Source: JAZKID01 sp963714065 (GTDB lineage: Bacteria > Pseudomonadota > Alphaproteobacteria > Rhizobiales > UBA4765). From it: a stretch of 64,000 nt of DNA. The notes below the pieces were generated by a model. That model saw only the letters and a list, made by a program, of their open reading frames with translations, had not been told where the DNA came from and made no database searches. Made by a program: the position numbers and the translations under genes. Location: contig OY970226.1 of the NCBI GenBank assembly GCA_963714065.1, positions 434,001 through 498,000 of the forward strand, read 5' to 3'. Positions 8,380 through 18,025 of the stretch are shown piece after piece. Every line of letters begins with the position of its first letter. Position 1 is the stretch's first letter.

Positions 8380-10854
8380 TCAATAAAGTCCGCCGGTGCC
8401 GGAGCCGATATCGCTGTCGGGCGGCGGTTGGGTGCCATATTCACCGTCTTCATAACCGCTCGGGCCGTTATAAACCGTCGGCGGCATCTGGTTGGGCTTG
8501 AAGGCCTCCAAAATCACGCGCTCGTCGCCGCCCGAGGCCAGCACGCCGCTATGCGCATCCACCCGCACGAGCTTGATGCCCGGCGGCGCGCGGAAGGGTG
8601 TCGGCGGCTTGTCGGCCAGCGCCTCCATCATGAAATCGCGGAAAATGGGGGCCGAGATCATGCCGCCCGTTTCGCCATGGCCCATCGGCTGCGGCTTGTC
8701 GTAGCCGACATAAAGCCCCATCGCGAGGTCGGGCGAAAAGCCGACGAACCAGGCATCCTTTTCGTCGTTCGTGGTGCCGGTTTTTCCGGCAAGCGGCTTG
8801 CCCACGGCTTTCACCGCCGTGCCTGTGCCGCGCTGCACCACGCCCTCCATGATATTCGTGATCTGATAGGCCGTCATCGGGTCGATGACTTGCTGGCGCT
8901 TGTCGATCATCACCGGCTCGTTCTGGCCATCCCATTTCGGCGCGTTGCATTCGGGGCAGACGCGCTCGTCATGTTTGTAAATGGTGCGGCCGTAACGGTC
9001 CTGAATACGGTCGATCAGTGTCGACTTGATGCTACGCCCGCCATTGGCGATCATCGAATAGCCGGTGACCATGCGCAGCACAGTTGTCTCGCCCGCACCC
9101 AGCGCCATCGCCAGCACTTGCGGCATGTCGTCGTAAATGCCGAAGCGGCGCGCATATTCGGCAACCAGCGGCATGCCGATATCCTCGGCAAGGCGCACGG
9201 TCATGACGTTGCGCGAGCGCTCGATGCCGGTGCGCAGCGTGGCGGGGCCCAGAAACTTGCCGTCGTAATTCTGCGGCGTCCAGATCGGCAGGCCCGGCCC
9301 CTGCTCTTTCGCATAAGGCACGTCGAGAATGATGGAAGACGGCGTATAGCCGTTATCCAGCGCCGCCGAATAGACGATGGGCTTGAACGACGAGCCCGGC
9401 TGCCGATAGGCCTGCGTGGCGCGGTTGAAAACGGATTCGGCAAAAGAAAAACCGCCGACCATGGCAAGCACGCGGCCCGTATAGGGGTCCATCGCCACAA
9501 GGCCGCCCTCGATCTCGGGCACCTGGCGCAGATCGTACTGGTCTTTCTTGTCGGTAGGTTCGACATAAATAATATCGCCGGCATTCACGACACGCTCGAC
9601 GCTTTTGACAGCTTCATAACGGTGCGGACCTTCGGCCGGCTTCGCCCATTTGACGTTCTCGATCGTCATGATCCCGGTTTCGCGCGATTTATCGAGATCG
9701 CCGGAGCGGAGCGTCTCAGGCTGCAGGCCGATCTTCGCCTGTGTCGGCGACACGCTCAACACCACGGCAAGCCGCCATGGCGCGATATCGGTGAGCACCT
9801 GCTTCTTGCCTAAAATTTCGCCCCAGTCCTTGCCGGCGGGAAGAACGATTTTCTCGACAGGCCCGCGCCAGCCGCGCTTCTGGTCGAAATCGACGAGGCC
9901 GTCCATCAGAACCTTACGCGCGATCACCTGCAATTTGGGATCGAGCGTGGTGCGCACCGAAAGCCCGCCTTCGTATAATTTCTGCTCGCCATATTTCTCG
10001 ACGAGTTCGCGCCGCACATCCTCAGCAAAATAATTCGCCTGGAAGAGAATGGCATCGCGCGGACGCTCGGAGACGCCAAGCGGCGTGGCCTTCGCCTTCT
10101 CGCCCTCTTCGGCGGTCGCGTAGCCGTCTTCCACCATGCGCTTAATGACATAATTACGCCGCTCGAGTGCTTTATCGGCATGGCGGAACGGATGATAATT
10201 GTTCGGCGCCTTCGGCAGGGCCGCGAGATAGGCGACTTCCTGCAGATTCAATTCCTGAACCGATTTGTCGAAATAGGCGAGCGCGGCGGACGCGATGCCG
10301 TAAGAATTCATGCCGAAGAAAATCTCGTTCAGATACAGTTCGAGAACTTTCTCCTTGCTGAACGCGCTCTCGATGCGCATCGACATCAGCGCCTCGCGCA
10401 CCTTGCGCTTGTATGAGGTTTCGTTGCCGACGAGGAAGTTCTTCGCCACCTGCTGCGTGATGGTGCTCGCCCCTTCCTGTCGTCTACCCGGATTGCGAAA
10501 ATTGCTCCAGGCGGCGCGCGCCACGCCTTCGGGATCGATGCCCTGATGTTTCCAGAAATTCTTGTCTTCCGCCGCGACAAAAGCGTTGACGACAAGTTTC
10601 GGCACCGACTGGATGGGAATATACAGCCGCCGCTCATGCGCATATTCGGCGATCAGCGAGCCGTCATTGGCGTGAATGCGCGTGGTGACCGGCGGCTCGT
10701 AATTCTTCAGCGCATCGTAATGCGGCAGATCGCGGTCGAAATACCAAATGCCATAGGCGCCGATCGCCGCGACGACCAGAAACATAATCGTGGCGATAGA
10801 AAACAAATACCCCACGAGGCGGGGCAGCATGCGGCGATATTTTTTAGCGGTCAT
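8380..10854 (-). CDS. mrcA: Penicillin-binding protein 1A (transglycosylase-transpeptidase)
   Basis: This bifunctional peptidoglycan synthase of about 824 residues has an N-terminal membrane anchor, a GT51 domain (EDKNFWKHQGIDPEG, GASTITQQVAKNF, KEKVLELYLNEIFFG) and a transpeptidase domain with the serine motif SSFKP (GSSFKPIVY), SRN and KTGTTND. The start is placed at ATG 10854, preceded by AAAGGA; an ATG 18 bases upstream falls at the edge of the 10873 repeat. It acts in the periplasm on lipid II. Neighbours amiC upstream and prfB downstream match the alphaproteobacterial order. Confidence 0.95.
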   Translation of the reverse strand: MTAKKYRRMLPRLVGYLFSIATIMFLVVAAIGAYGIWYFDRDLPHYDALKNYEPPVTTRIHANDGSLIAEYAHERRLYIPIQSVPKLVVNAFVAAEDKNFWKHQGIDPEGVARAAWSNFRNPGRRQEGASTITQQVAKNFLVGNETSYKRKVREALMSMRIESAFSKEKVLELYLNEIFFGMNSYGIASAALAYFDKSVQELNLQEVAYLAALPKAPNNYHPFRHADKALERRNYVIKRMVEDGYATAEEGEKAKATPLGVSERPRDAILFQANYFAEDVRRELVEKYGEQKLYEGGLSVRTTLDPKLQVIARKVLMDGLVDFDQKRGWRGPVEKIVLPAGKDWGEILGKKQVLTDIAPWRLAVVLSVSPTQAKIGLQPETLRSGDLDKSRETGIMTIENVKWAKPAEGPHRYEAVKSVERVVNAGDIIYVEPTDKKDQYDLRQVPEIEGGLVAMDPYTGRVLAMVGGFSFAESVFNRATQAYRQPGSSFKPIVYSAALDNGYTPSSIILDVPYAKEQGPGLPIWTPQNYDGKFLGPATLRTGIERSRNVMTVRLAEDIGMPLVAEYARRFGIYDDMPQVLAMALGAGETTVLRMVTGYSMIANGGRSIKSTLIDRIQDRYGRTIYKHDERVCPECNAPKWDGQNEPVMIDKRQQVIDPMTAYQITNIMEGVVQRGTGTAVKAVGKPLAGKTGTTNDEKDAWFVGFSPDLAMGLYVGYDKPQPMGHGETGGMISAPIFRDFMMEALADKPPTPFRAPPGIKLVRVDAHSGVLASGGDERVILEAFKPNQMPPTVYNGPSGYEDGEYGTQPPPDSDIGSGTGGLY

Positions 10855-10872
10855 GAGGTCCTTTAAGGCCAT

Positions 10873-11019
10873 GTAGGGTGGGTTGAGCGTTAGCGAAACC
10901 CACCCCTTGCGTCACCCCCGCGAAGGCGGGGGTCTCCTGAACATGAATCCGATTCCGAGATCCCCGCATACGCGGGGATGACGTTAAAAGTGGATTTCAC
11001 TTCATTCAACCCACCCTAC
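10873..11019. repeat. Nested palindromic, MITE-like element upstream of mrcA
   Basis: The outer arms GTAGGGTGGGTTGA (10873-10886) and its complement (11006-11019) enclose two inner palindromes at 10915-10932 and 10959-10982. The inner units are of the GTCA...CCCCCGCG...GGGGGT class. No protein is encoded. The gene-free stretch 10855-11219 otherwise holds only an AT-rich upstream region of the 11220 orphan. The element lies where the mrcA promoter is expected. Confidence 0.85.
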
Positions 11020-11219
11020 GTCATCAATTTTATACATGATTCTGGCGGAAGCGTGACTTTTTACAGTATAACTATGAACTGCCGATAAGGAAACAATATA
11101 AAACCCTAACCTATTAATAACACACATTTTTTCGGCCTCTTGTCATCTGGAGGCCAGCATATGGACAATTGCACGCTCTCAAGTAATATTCATGCGGTTT
11201 TTCTGAAAATAGGTTCGAT

Positions 11220-11870
11220 ATGACAAATATATCAGCAGTTAAAACAAACTATTCTAACAGTTTTTGGCAAACAGCAAAACTTCAGCCACCTATTTCATTC
11301 GACAAGCCAGTCGTAGAGCGCGCCATAGCCGTATGGAAAAAAGATATGGAAGAGGCGGGGATAAATACCGGCATGTCCGAAAGCGAGTTCCTGGAATTAT
11401 TCGATCCAAGCCAGGGTGCGGGCCTGTTTTTTGCTGTAACGACACTTGCCCTCTTTGACATAGTTTTTCGCAGTCAGGGGCCGGAAGGGCTTCAAGAGAC
11501 TATAAAGGCTTTACAGAATTCATTGCACAAAAGCCTTAAATACGAACGTAGGCAAGATGTCGGCAGTGAGGGGGCCTTAGGCTATCTTTCCTATTCTTGC
11601 GTAGACAGCCAAAATCGCAGTGTTAAAAATATCTCTGCTGATGTCATAAAAAATGCAGGTCGAGTTCAATATTTCTTGGATACGCAAGGTGTCAGCACAA
11701 GCTTTAATTCAGGCCCGCTGAAATATCTCTTTGACAAACTGAAGATTAATACAAGTTCTGAAGAGGTTGCCGCAGAAATTTGCAGCGATCTTAATAAACG
11801 GCGTTATAATTCATTCGGCGATTTGCTTAAATTAGTAGCTAAAATAGTTTTGAGTGAAAGCACGAAATAG
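11220..11870 (+). CDS. Orphan protein, unknown function
   Basis: This 216-residue protein starts MTNISAVKTNYSNSFWQ. The ribosome site before the ATG is weak. One moderately hydrophobic stretch (GLFFAVTTLALFDIVF) could be a buried helix or a single membrane segment; no signal peptide is visible. No known domain is recognised. It is AT-rich and lies alone between the mrcA upstream repeat and the convergent amiC stop, with a 4-base gap. Confidence 0.58.
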   Translation: MTNISAVKTNYSNSFWQTAKLQPPISFDKPVVERAIAVWKKDMEEAGINTGMSESEFLELFDPSQGAGLFFAVTTLALFDIVFRSQGPEGLQETIKALQNSLHKSLKYERRQDVGSEGALGYLSYSCVDSQNRSVKNISADVIKNAGRVQYFLDTQGVSTSFNSGPLKYLFDKLKINTSSEEVAAEICSDLNKRRYNSFGDLLKLVAKIVLSESTK

Positions 11871-11874
11871 CGCA

Positions 11875-13092
11875 TTATTTTTGCCGCCTATTACTCCCCG
11901 TCGCCTGGCTTTGCTCTATAAAAGCCAGAACAGCGTCGGAAACGGCCTTGGCGGTGCGGTTTTGCCAGGCTTCGTCCTGCATCAGCTTCACATCGCTTGC
12001 ATTCGACAGATAGCCCATCTCGAACAGCACGGCGGGCACGTCGGGGGCACGCAGCACCACGAAACCGGCCGAGCGGCGCGGGTTATGGTTCAATTCGATC
12101 TCGCCCTTCAGCTCTTTCGTGAGCAGATGCGCATAAGTGAGGGAAAAACTTTTCGTTTCACGCTGCATGAGATCGAAGAGGATGTCGGCCACCTCATTGC
12201 TGTCCGGCGGCTTGTCGATACCGGCGATTTCGTCGGCGCGGTTCTCGCGCTCGGCGTAAGATTCCGCTTCCTGATCGGAAGCTTTTTCGGAAAGCGTGTA
12301 GACGGTGGCACCGCTGGGGCTGTTTTGCCGATTATTATAGGAATCTGCGTGCAGGGATATGAACAGCGCAGCGCCTCTCGTGCGCGCGAACTGTGTACGT
12401 TCTCGCAGGGGGATGAACTTGTCGTCGTCGCGCGTCAGCAGCACACGTACCTCGCCGCTATTCTGTAACTGCTTCTTCAAAAGTTTCGCGAAATTAAGCG
12501 TGAGGTTTTTCTCAAAAAACCCGCCTGCCGCATGCGCACCGCTATCAATGCCGCCATGGCCGGGGTCGAGCACGATCAGCGGCAGGCTGTTTTTTTCCGC
12601 GAGCTGTTTCGGCTGCTCGCGTGGCGCTACCTTATGTTCGCGCGCACCTTCGCGTTCCTGAATCTGCTGCAGGAATTTTTCGCGCGTCGTACGGTTCAGC
12701 TCGATCACGATGCGGTGCGGCGCGCCTTCCACCGTCGAGACGATTTTCACCTCGCCGACCAGCGCCGGCCGCGCAATATCGAAAACGAGGCGCGACTGGC
12801 CCGCCGCGAAATTGCCGAAACGGAATGCGGAAACGAGCCCCTGCCCCTTTTTGCCGGGATCGTTCGGCACATGAAACGAAAGCTCCGGCACATCGACGAT
12901 AATGCGCATGGGGCCGTCGATGGCAAAAACCGTCACCGGCATGCGCTCGGATGCGGTCAGCGTGATCTGCGTCTTGTCCTGCGTGCCCATCACCTTGATA
13001 TCGCTGATCACCACGGCGGGGTCTGCCCAGGCGATAGGCATGGCCAGCAGCATAAAGCCGCAAAGGGTGAAAATCTGCCAAAATGCGCGCAT
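11875..13092 (-). CDS. amiC: N-acetylmuramoyl-L-alanine amidase, AmiC type
   Basis: This 405-residue protein has a signal peptide (MRAFWQIFTLCGFMLLAMPIA), an AMIN domain at about residues 28-130 for envelope targeting, a linker, and an Amidase_3 catalytic domain with zinc ligands in LDPGHGGIDSGA, the glutamate of GGFFEKNLTL, and SLHADSY. It cleaves the amide between muramic acid and the peptide stem during cell separation. Position next to mrcA and RNase E is the conserved order in Alphaproteobacteria. Confidence 0.95.
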   Translation of the reverse strand: MRAFWQIFTLCGFMLLAMPIAWADPAVVISDIKVMGTQDKTQITLTASERMPVTVFAIDGPMRIIVDVPELSFHVPNDPGKKGQGLVSAFRFGNFAAGQSRLVFDIARPALVGEVKIVSTVEGAPHRIVIELNRTTREKFLQQIQEREGAREHKVAPREQPKQLAEKNSLPLIVLDPGHGGIDSGAHAAGGFFEKNLTLNFAKLLKKQLQNSGEVRVLLTRDDDKFIPLRERTQFARTRGAALFISLHADSYNNRQNSPSGATVYTLSEKASDQEAESYAERENRADEIAGIDKPPDSNEVADILFDLMQRETKSFSLTYAHLLTKELKGEIELNHNPRRSAGFVVLRAPDVPAVLFEMGYLSNASDVKLMQDEAWQNRTAKAVSDAVLAFIEQSQATGSNRRQK

Positions 13093-13187
13093 GAACCAAA
13101 TCTGGCTGAAAAAGGCTTGAAAGACGTTAAGAAGCCTTGGTTTTGGCTTTTTTAGTTCATGTTCGCAAGCATCTTATGTTTAAGCCA

Positions 13188-13754
13188 CTACAAAGCGCTA
13201 AGCTTATCTCTGATGCTATTGGCGCTATCCAGCAACGTTTTAAGCTTTTCATGAATCTCTGCGCTCTTAGGTACGAAAATGCCGTGTCTATTATAGATAG
13301 GCTCTGCCATATCTAATAAACCTGTTATCCTTTCGATAAATCTATTAGCTTCTTTAAGCTCATTTATTGCCATAGCTTTGTGCTTGCGCACATCTTCAGA
13401 TTGATTTGCTTTTGCAGAGGTAATACTGGCTTCGACCGCAGCTAGAGCATTTGAGAAACGCTTTAGACCGCCTTCGATTAAAAGAAGATGGTCGCGATAG
13501 TATCCATTAGGATCGGCCCATATTAAACCAAATTTATATTCAACCGCCTGTCCTTTTGGATCCAATGCCTTATCAGATGAGGCTTCAGAATAGTTTTTCA
13601 GATAAACTATTTCAGGATCAAGATTTTTAATCTGCGTTTTTATATCTGCTAAAATATCGGTTCCATTCGGGGATACTCCTGTAGATGCGGGCAGTAAAAA
13701 ATTGGTTGCGCTAACTAGATTTTTACAGATTGGAAAAACTGATTATATAGTCAT
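13188..13754 (-). pseudogene. Orphan gene with premature stop at codon 4
   Basis: A ribosome site (GGGAG) precedes ATG 13752-13754, but the fourth codon is TAA (13743-13745). The same frame is then open to 13188, giving about 184 more residues with helical, lysine- and alanine-rich content. No ATG or GTG follows until well inside; a TTG at 13565 would give 125 residues. Either the start is lost by one base change, or the sequence has an error. The C-terminal third loosely resembles that of the 30557 orphan. No function is recognised. Confidence 0.5.
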
Positions 13755-14200
13755 AACTATTGCTCCCTAATTTAGTTCTCTGGTTTTAATTCATGAAATG
13801 GATAGTCGCAAGCATTACACAGGAAGAAGTAACTATGATTACTACATTTAATCAAGCCTTTCCCCCATCCCCTTGACTTTCCGCCAGATTCAGGCTTGAA
13901 AGGCATGGAACAGCTCGCGGCGGATACCGTTGCACCCCGTTCTGGCCTTCTAAACCAACTCATTCGGCCGGAGCTAAGGTTAAGCTTGAAGGCTTTTAAT
14001 TTGGCGGCGCATGAGGCCCGCATCGAAAGCCGGCCGCGCGCTCTTAAGGATTTTTGGCATGGCCGCCTGCGCGCCGCTTATCGATTTAGATTTCCCCTCT
14101 CAAGGAACATCTTTCGTTTTTGCGCGCCGTCGCGTTGCCGCATTCCTAGACAGTTTTAACCCCCTTCGCCGCCAAGTGTGGCAGACACAAGGATATTTCA
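13755..14200 (+). other. Gene-free region upstream of RNase E, with a possible leader peptide
   Basis: This 446-base gap holds no long gene. At 13835-13876 a short frame, MITTFNQAFPPSP, has a good ribosome site (AGGAAGAAG) and could be a leader peptide or the remnant of a broken orphan gene. The rest may be the long 5' leader of the RNase E mRNA, which in other bacteria mediates feedback control; I see no conserved fold I can name. Confidence 0.35.
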
Positions 14201-16639
14201 ATGGCAAACAAAATGTTGATCGACGCCTCGCATGCGGAAGAAACCCGCGTCGCGGTGGTTCGCGGAAACCGGGTTGAGGAATTCGATTTCGAAAGCGCGC
14301 AGAGAAAACAGCTTCGCGGCAATATATATCTGGCAAAAGTAACGCGCGTGGAGCCTTCGCTCCAGGCCGCTTTCGTCGATTACGGCGGCAATCGCCACGG
14401 CTTTCTCGCCTTCGGCGAAATTCATCCCGATTATTACCAGATCCCGGTCGCCGACCGCCAGGCGCTGATCGAGGAAGAAGCGCAGTTTGCGGCCGAGCGT
14501 TCCGAATCCGACGAACGCGGTGGGCATCGCGGTGGGCGCGGGCGTAGCGGCGGACGCCGTCGTGGTGGCGGGCGCGGACGCAATCGCGAAGAACAGCAGG
14601 TCACGGCGGAAACCGAAAATCCGGAAATCGAAAATCAGGATGTGGAGACCGAAGTTTCCGGAGAAACAAACGGCAATATCGCTGCAGAGAACGAAACGCC
14701 GGTCGAGCGCATCAGCTCCGGGTCTGAAGACGACAATGAAGGGGAAGAGGCACGCGCCTCTTCGGAAGAAAATACCGAGAGCGACACGCAGCCCGAAGAA
14801 ACCGTAGAAGCTGTCGGCGGCGGTGATGCGATGGAAGAAATTTCCGATCGTCCGCGCCGTTTCGCCCCTCGCCGCTACAAGATCCAGGAAGTCATTAAGC
14901 GCCGCCAGGTCATTCTTGTGCAGGTCGTCAAGGAAGAGCGCGGCACGAAGGGTGCCGCCCTCACCACCTATCTGTCGCTGGCCGGCCGTTATTCGGTTTT
15001 GATGCCGAACACAGCGCGCGGCGGCGGCATTTCGCGCAAGATCGGCAATGCGCAGGACCGCACGCGTCTGAAGGAAATCGCGCAGGAACTGGAAGTGCCG
15101 GAAGGCATGGGCGTGATCGTGCGCACGGCAGGCGCTTCGCGCACCAAACCCGAGATCAAGCGCGATTACGAATATCTGATGCGGCTGTGGGAAAGCGTGG
15201 CCGAGCTGACGCTGAAATCGCAGGCGCCTGCACTCGTCTATGAGGAAGGCTCGCTGATCAAGCGTGCCATCCGCGATCTTTATAATAAAGAGATCGACGA
15301 AATTCTGGTTTCCGGCGAGCAGGCCTATGCCGAAGCCAAGGATTTCATGACCATGCTTATGCCGAGCCATGTCAAGAATATCTCCGAATATAACGACAAT
15401 GTGCCACTTTTCAGCCGTCATGGTGTCGAAACGCAGCTCGAACACATGTTCCAGAGCCAGGTGCATCTGCGCTCCGGCGGTTATATCGTCATCAACCAGG
15501 CGGAAGCGCTGGTTGCCATCGACGTGAACTCCGGCCGCTCGACCCGCGAGCACAATATCGAGGATACGGCGCTTCGTACCAATCTCGAAGCGGCGGAAGA
15601 AGTCTCGCGCCAGCTCCGCCTGCGCGACCTCGCCGGCCTGATCGTCATCGACTTTATCGACATGGAAGAGCATCGCAACAATCGTTCGGTGGAACGTAAA
15701 TTGAAGGATTGCCTGCGGAATGATCGTGCGCGCATCCAGGTGGGTCGCATTTCGCATTTCGGACTTCTGGAAATGTCGCGCCAGCGCCTGCGCGCCAGCG
15801 TGTTCGAATCCACCACCGAGACATGCCCCACCTGCAATGGTGCGGGCCATGTGCGCTCACCCGCCTCCAGCGCCTTGCAGATCCTGCGCCTGATCGAGGA
15901 AAAATTGTTGCAGGACAACTCCTGCAATCTCAACGTGCGTACGCGCACTTCGGTTGCGCTCTACGCCCTTAACCAGAAGCGCGCACATTTGCGCGGTCTC
16001 GAGGAGCGTTTCGGCGTGAATATTCTGGTCGAGGCCGACGATCATATGCCCGCGGGCTCGTCTTTCCTCATCGAGCGCGGCGCAAGTGCCGGCGCGCCGG
16101 TTCCCGTCGCCAAAAGCGGCGTCAGGGTCGACAGTATTAATGTCTCCGATATCGAAATCACTGATGAGGACGAACCCGCACAGGAACAGGGCAAAGAAAC
16201 GTCGCCGCGGCAGAGCCGCGAGGATGATGGCGGTCATAACCGTCAGCGCCGTGGCGGACGCCGCCGCCGTGGCGGCAGGGGCCGCAACCGCGAGGATTAT
16301 GCAGGACACCGTAACCGGGAGGAAGGCGCGGCTTCAGAGGGCAGCGACGAAAACGCACCGCTGATGCATGAAGAGCCTTCGCACGAACCTGCAGAAAAAG
16401 CAGATAAACAGGCGCGGCCGCAACGCACCCCGCGCCGCAAAATGCGCGCACAGGCGAGCGAGACGGCTCCGGCAGACAAGCCGGAAGGCACTCATAAATC
16501 TTCATCTCATAAGAAAAATGCGGACGACGACACGCCGCGTCCCATGCCGCGCATCCCCGAGCTGCCGGAAACGGAAAACCCGGACAGCCCCAAGGGCGAG
16601 CGCAAGGGCTGGTGGAGCAAGAAACTGATTGGGGGGTGA
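14201..16639 (+). CDS. rne: Ribonuclease E/G
   Basis: This 812-residue endoribonuclease of the RNA degradosome has an S1 domain that begins at residue 30 (GNIYLAKVTRVEPSLQAAFVDYG), interrupted at about residues 95-220 by a long arginine-glycine and acidic insert. The catalytic core follows, with the DNase I-like metal site LVAIDVNSGRST and LIVIDFIDME and the zinc-link cysteines of TCPTCNGAG. The C-terminal 200 residues are charged and disordered with another arginine-glycine block, a likely RNA or partner-binding tail. S1 inserts of this sort are known in alphaproteobacterial RNase E. The start has AAGGA upstream. Confidence 0.95.
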   Translation: MANKMLIDASHAEETRVAVVRGNRVEEFDFESAQRKQLRGNIYLAKVTRVEPSLQAAFVDYGGNRHGFLAFGEIHPDYYQIPVADRQALIEEEAQFAAERSESDERGGHRGGRGRSGGRRRGGGRGRNREEQQVTAETENPEIENQDVETEVSGETNGNIAAENETPVERISSGSEDDNEGEEARASSEENTESDTQPEETVEAVGGGDAMEEISDRPRRFAPRRYKIQEVIKRRQVILVQVVKEERGTKGAALTTYLSLAGRYSVLMPNTARGGGISRKIGNAQDRTRLKEIAQELEVPEGMGVIVRTAGASRTKPEIKRDYEYLMRLWESVAELTLKSQAPALVYEEGSLIKRAIRDLYNKEIDEILVSGEQAYAEAKDFMTMLMPSHVKNISEYNDNVPLFSRHGVETQLEHMFQSQVHLRSGGYIVINQAEALVAIDVNSGRSTREHNIEDTALRTNLEAAEEVSRQLRLRDLAGLIVIDFIDMEEHRNNRSVERKLKDCLRNDRARIQVGRISHFGLLEMSRQRLRASVFESTTETCPTCNGAGHVRSPASSALQILRLIEEKLLQDNSCNLNVRTRTSVALYALNQKRAHLRGLEERFGVNILVEADDHMPAGSSFLIERGASAGAPVPVAKSGVRVDSINVSDIEITDEDEPAQEQGKETSPRQSREDDGGHNRQRRGGRRRRGGRGRNREDYAGHRNREEGAASEGSDENAPLMHEEPSHEPAEKADKQARPQRTPRRKMRAQASETAPADKPEGTHKSSSHKKNADDDTPRPMPRIPELPETENPDSPKGERKGWWSKKLIGG

Positions 16640-16701
16640 AATGTATCAGCTAGACTAGTATAGATATCTTCTATATTATTCGCTGCAGAAAGAATATTCA
16701 A

Positions 16702-17379
16702 ATGAGCAAAATTGAAAGAAAATTTTATACTGACGATGCCTCGCAAGCGCGCCCCTTTACATTTTCACTTCAAAAAGAGACAAAAATAGAAGAAACCGCC
16801 AAGGATGAAGCCGTAAAAAACAGGGTGCGTGCGAGCATTGGCGAAGGGCGCTGGAATTTATGGCGTGAAGCTCTTGATGATTATAACGCGAAAAGAAACG
16901 AATGTCTTCAGAATCATTTTGAGAAAGCAAAGCAGGCGGAATTAACTTGGGCCAAGTCCGAATACGAAAAGAGCGACAAGTCCGATGAAGAAAAAACGAG
17001 ATACGATAATTATGTCCAGGAAATAAGGAGAGCACCCCCCGATTCAAGATTGCTTTATGCCGAGCATTATTTCACAGATGCCGAAACCCAGCTTCTTGCG
17101 CAAAAAGCAACTGTTGCAAGAAAATATGAGCTGCAAATCTTCAATCGCATGAAAGAAATTTTTAATGAATCAGGCTATCGGGTTGTGAAAAGATGCACCA
17201 GCGAGGTTTGCAGCCTCGTCAATCAAAAACTCGGCAAGATTATTGATAAGAACGGCCAATGGTTCATCGACAAGCAAATATTCGATCATCTATCGCGCGA
17301 GCAACGCGAAGCTCGCGAACATACGCAACCAACCGTTAAACACAAGGCGGTAATACTACGCTCCAGTAGTTGGGATTGA
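16702..17379 (+). CDS. Orphan protein, first of two tandem paralogs
   Basis: This 225-residue, highly charged, helical protein begins MSKIERKFYTDDA. It resembles the next gene: both start MSKIE, both have an RR motif in a helix (YVQEIRRAPP and YAEDLRRNP), a shared KEIF.ESGYRV / KFFQARGYIV block, a mid-region cysteine, and a C-terminal SSSW or GSSW. No signal peptide or domain is recognised. A strong terminator follows at 17408. Confidence 0.62.
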   Translation: MSKIERKFYTDDASQARPFTFSLQKETKIEETAKDEAVKNRVRASIGEGRWNLWREALDDYNAKRNECLQNHFEKAKQAELTWAKSEYEKSDKSDEEKTRYDNYVQEIRRAPPDSRLLYAEHYFTDAETQLLAQKATVARKYELQIFNRMKEIFNESGYRVVKRCTSEVCSLVNQKLGKIIDKNGQWFIDKQIFDHLSREQREAREHTQPTVKHKAVILRSSSWD

Positions 17380-17407
17380 GGCCGGATAAGATGTAAGACA
17401 ATACGGC

Positions 17408-17432
17408 GCCGCCTTGCGGCGGCTTTCTTTTT
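17408..17432 (+). terminator. Rho-independent terminator after the 16702 gene
   Basis: Hairpin GCCGCC-TTGC-GGCGGC followed by TTTCTTTTT. The same 16-base hairpin recurs at 17979-17994. Confidence 0.85.
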
Positions 17433-17501
17433 CCACCCTAAATAAACTTTGCTTTTACTTGCAACTGAGATAATATCGGATAAAATATATAGAGGTTTTA
17501 A

Positions 17502-17975
17502 ATGTCTAAAATTGAAGATAATTATAGCAGTATGGGTTTTAGCCAAGCTCAATTTTTTGAGTACGCAGAGGACTTGCGGCGCAATCCGATAAAATCTGCA
17601 GATCAGATAGAAGCTTGCAAGCTCGTTAAATTAATTTTGGAAAGACGGGATACTGTTTTAGTCCAATATTCTTTAGACAAGGAGATTTTCTCGGCTGGAA
17701 AACCTAATTTTGATTCTCAAAAAGATCAGAGGTTGCAAAAACTAGCCAAAGAAGCGCGCGCATTAGAAGCGCAAGCACGCACTGAATTGACGAAATTTTT
17801 CCAGGCAAGAGGTTATATAGTCAGTTATATTCTATGCGATCAAAAGGCTATTAATGCGGAACCTTTTATTAAAAAAATACTTAGTAATGGGCTTTCCAAG
17901 TATGGTGCTTCACTAGCGCACAGTGAAATTTTTCCTAGAATGCGAGATGTTTTCGTAAAGGGTTCCTCCTGGTAA
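17502..17975 (+). CDS. Orphan protein, second of two tandem paralogs
   Basis: This 157-residue protein begins MSKIEDNYSSMGFSQAQFF and ends KGSSW. The ribosome site AGAGG lies before the ATG. It aligns by eye with the C-terminal two-thirds of the 16702 protein, including the RGYIVSY strand and the terminal serine-serine-tryptophan. It has no signal peptide and no recognised domain. Its stop codon overlaps the A-run of the next hairpin. Confidence 0.62.
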   Translation: MSKIEDNYSSMGFSQAQFFEYAEDLRRNPIKSADQIEACKLVKLILERRDTVLVQYSLDKEIFSAGKPNFDSQKDQRLQKLAKEARALEAQARTELTKFFQARGYIVSYILCDQKAINAEPFIKKILSNGLSKYGASLAHSEIFPRMRDVFVKGSSW

Positions 17976-17994
17976 AAAGCCGCCTTGCGGCGGC
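17974..17994 (-). terminator. Rho-independent terminator of the minus-strand EF-hand gene
   Basis: On the minus strand the hairpin GCCGCC-GCAA-GGCGGC is followed by TTTTTACC. It lies 31 bases downstream of the stop at 18026. The hairpin sequence is identical to that at 17408-17423. Confidence 0.8.
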
Positions 17995-18025
17995 CCGACC
18001 AGGCGGATCAAGAAAAACCGCACTC

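Noticed and set aside
14198..15850. A 550-residue minus-strand frame opposite RNase E
   Set aside because: Overlaps the catalytic core of the real gene and shows no domain.
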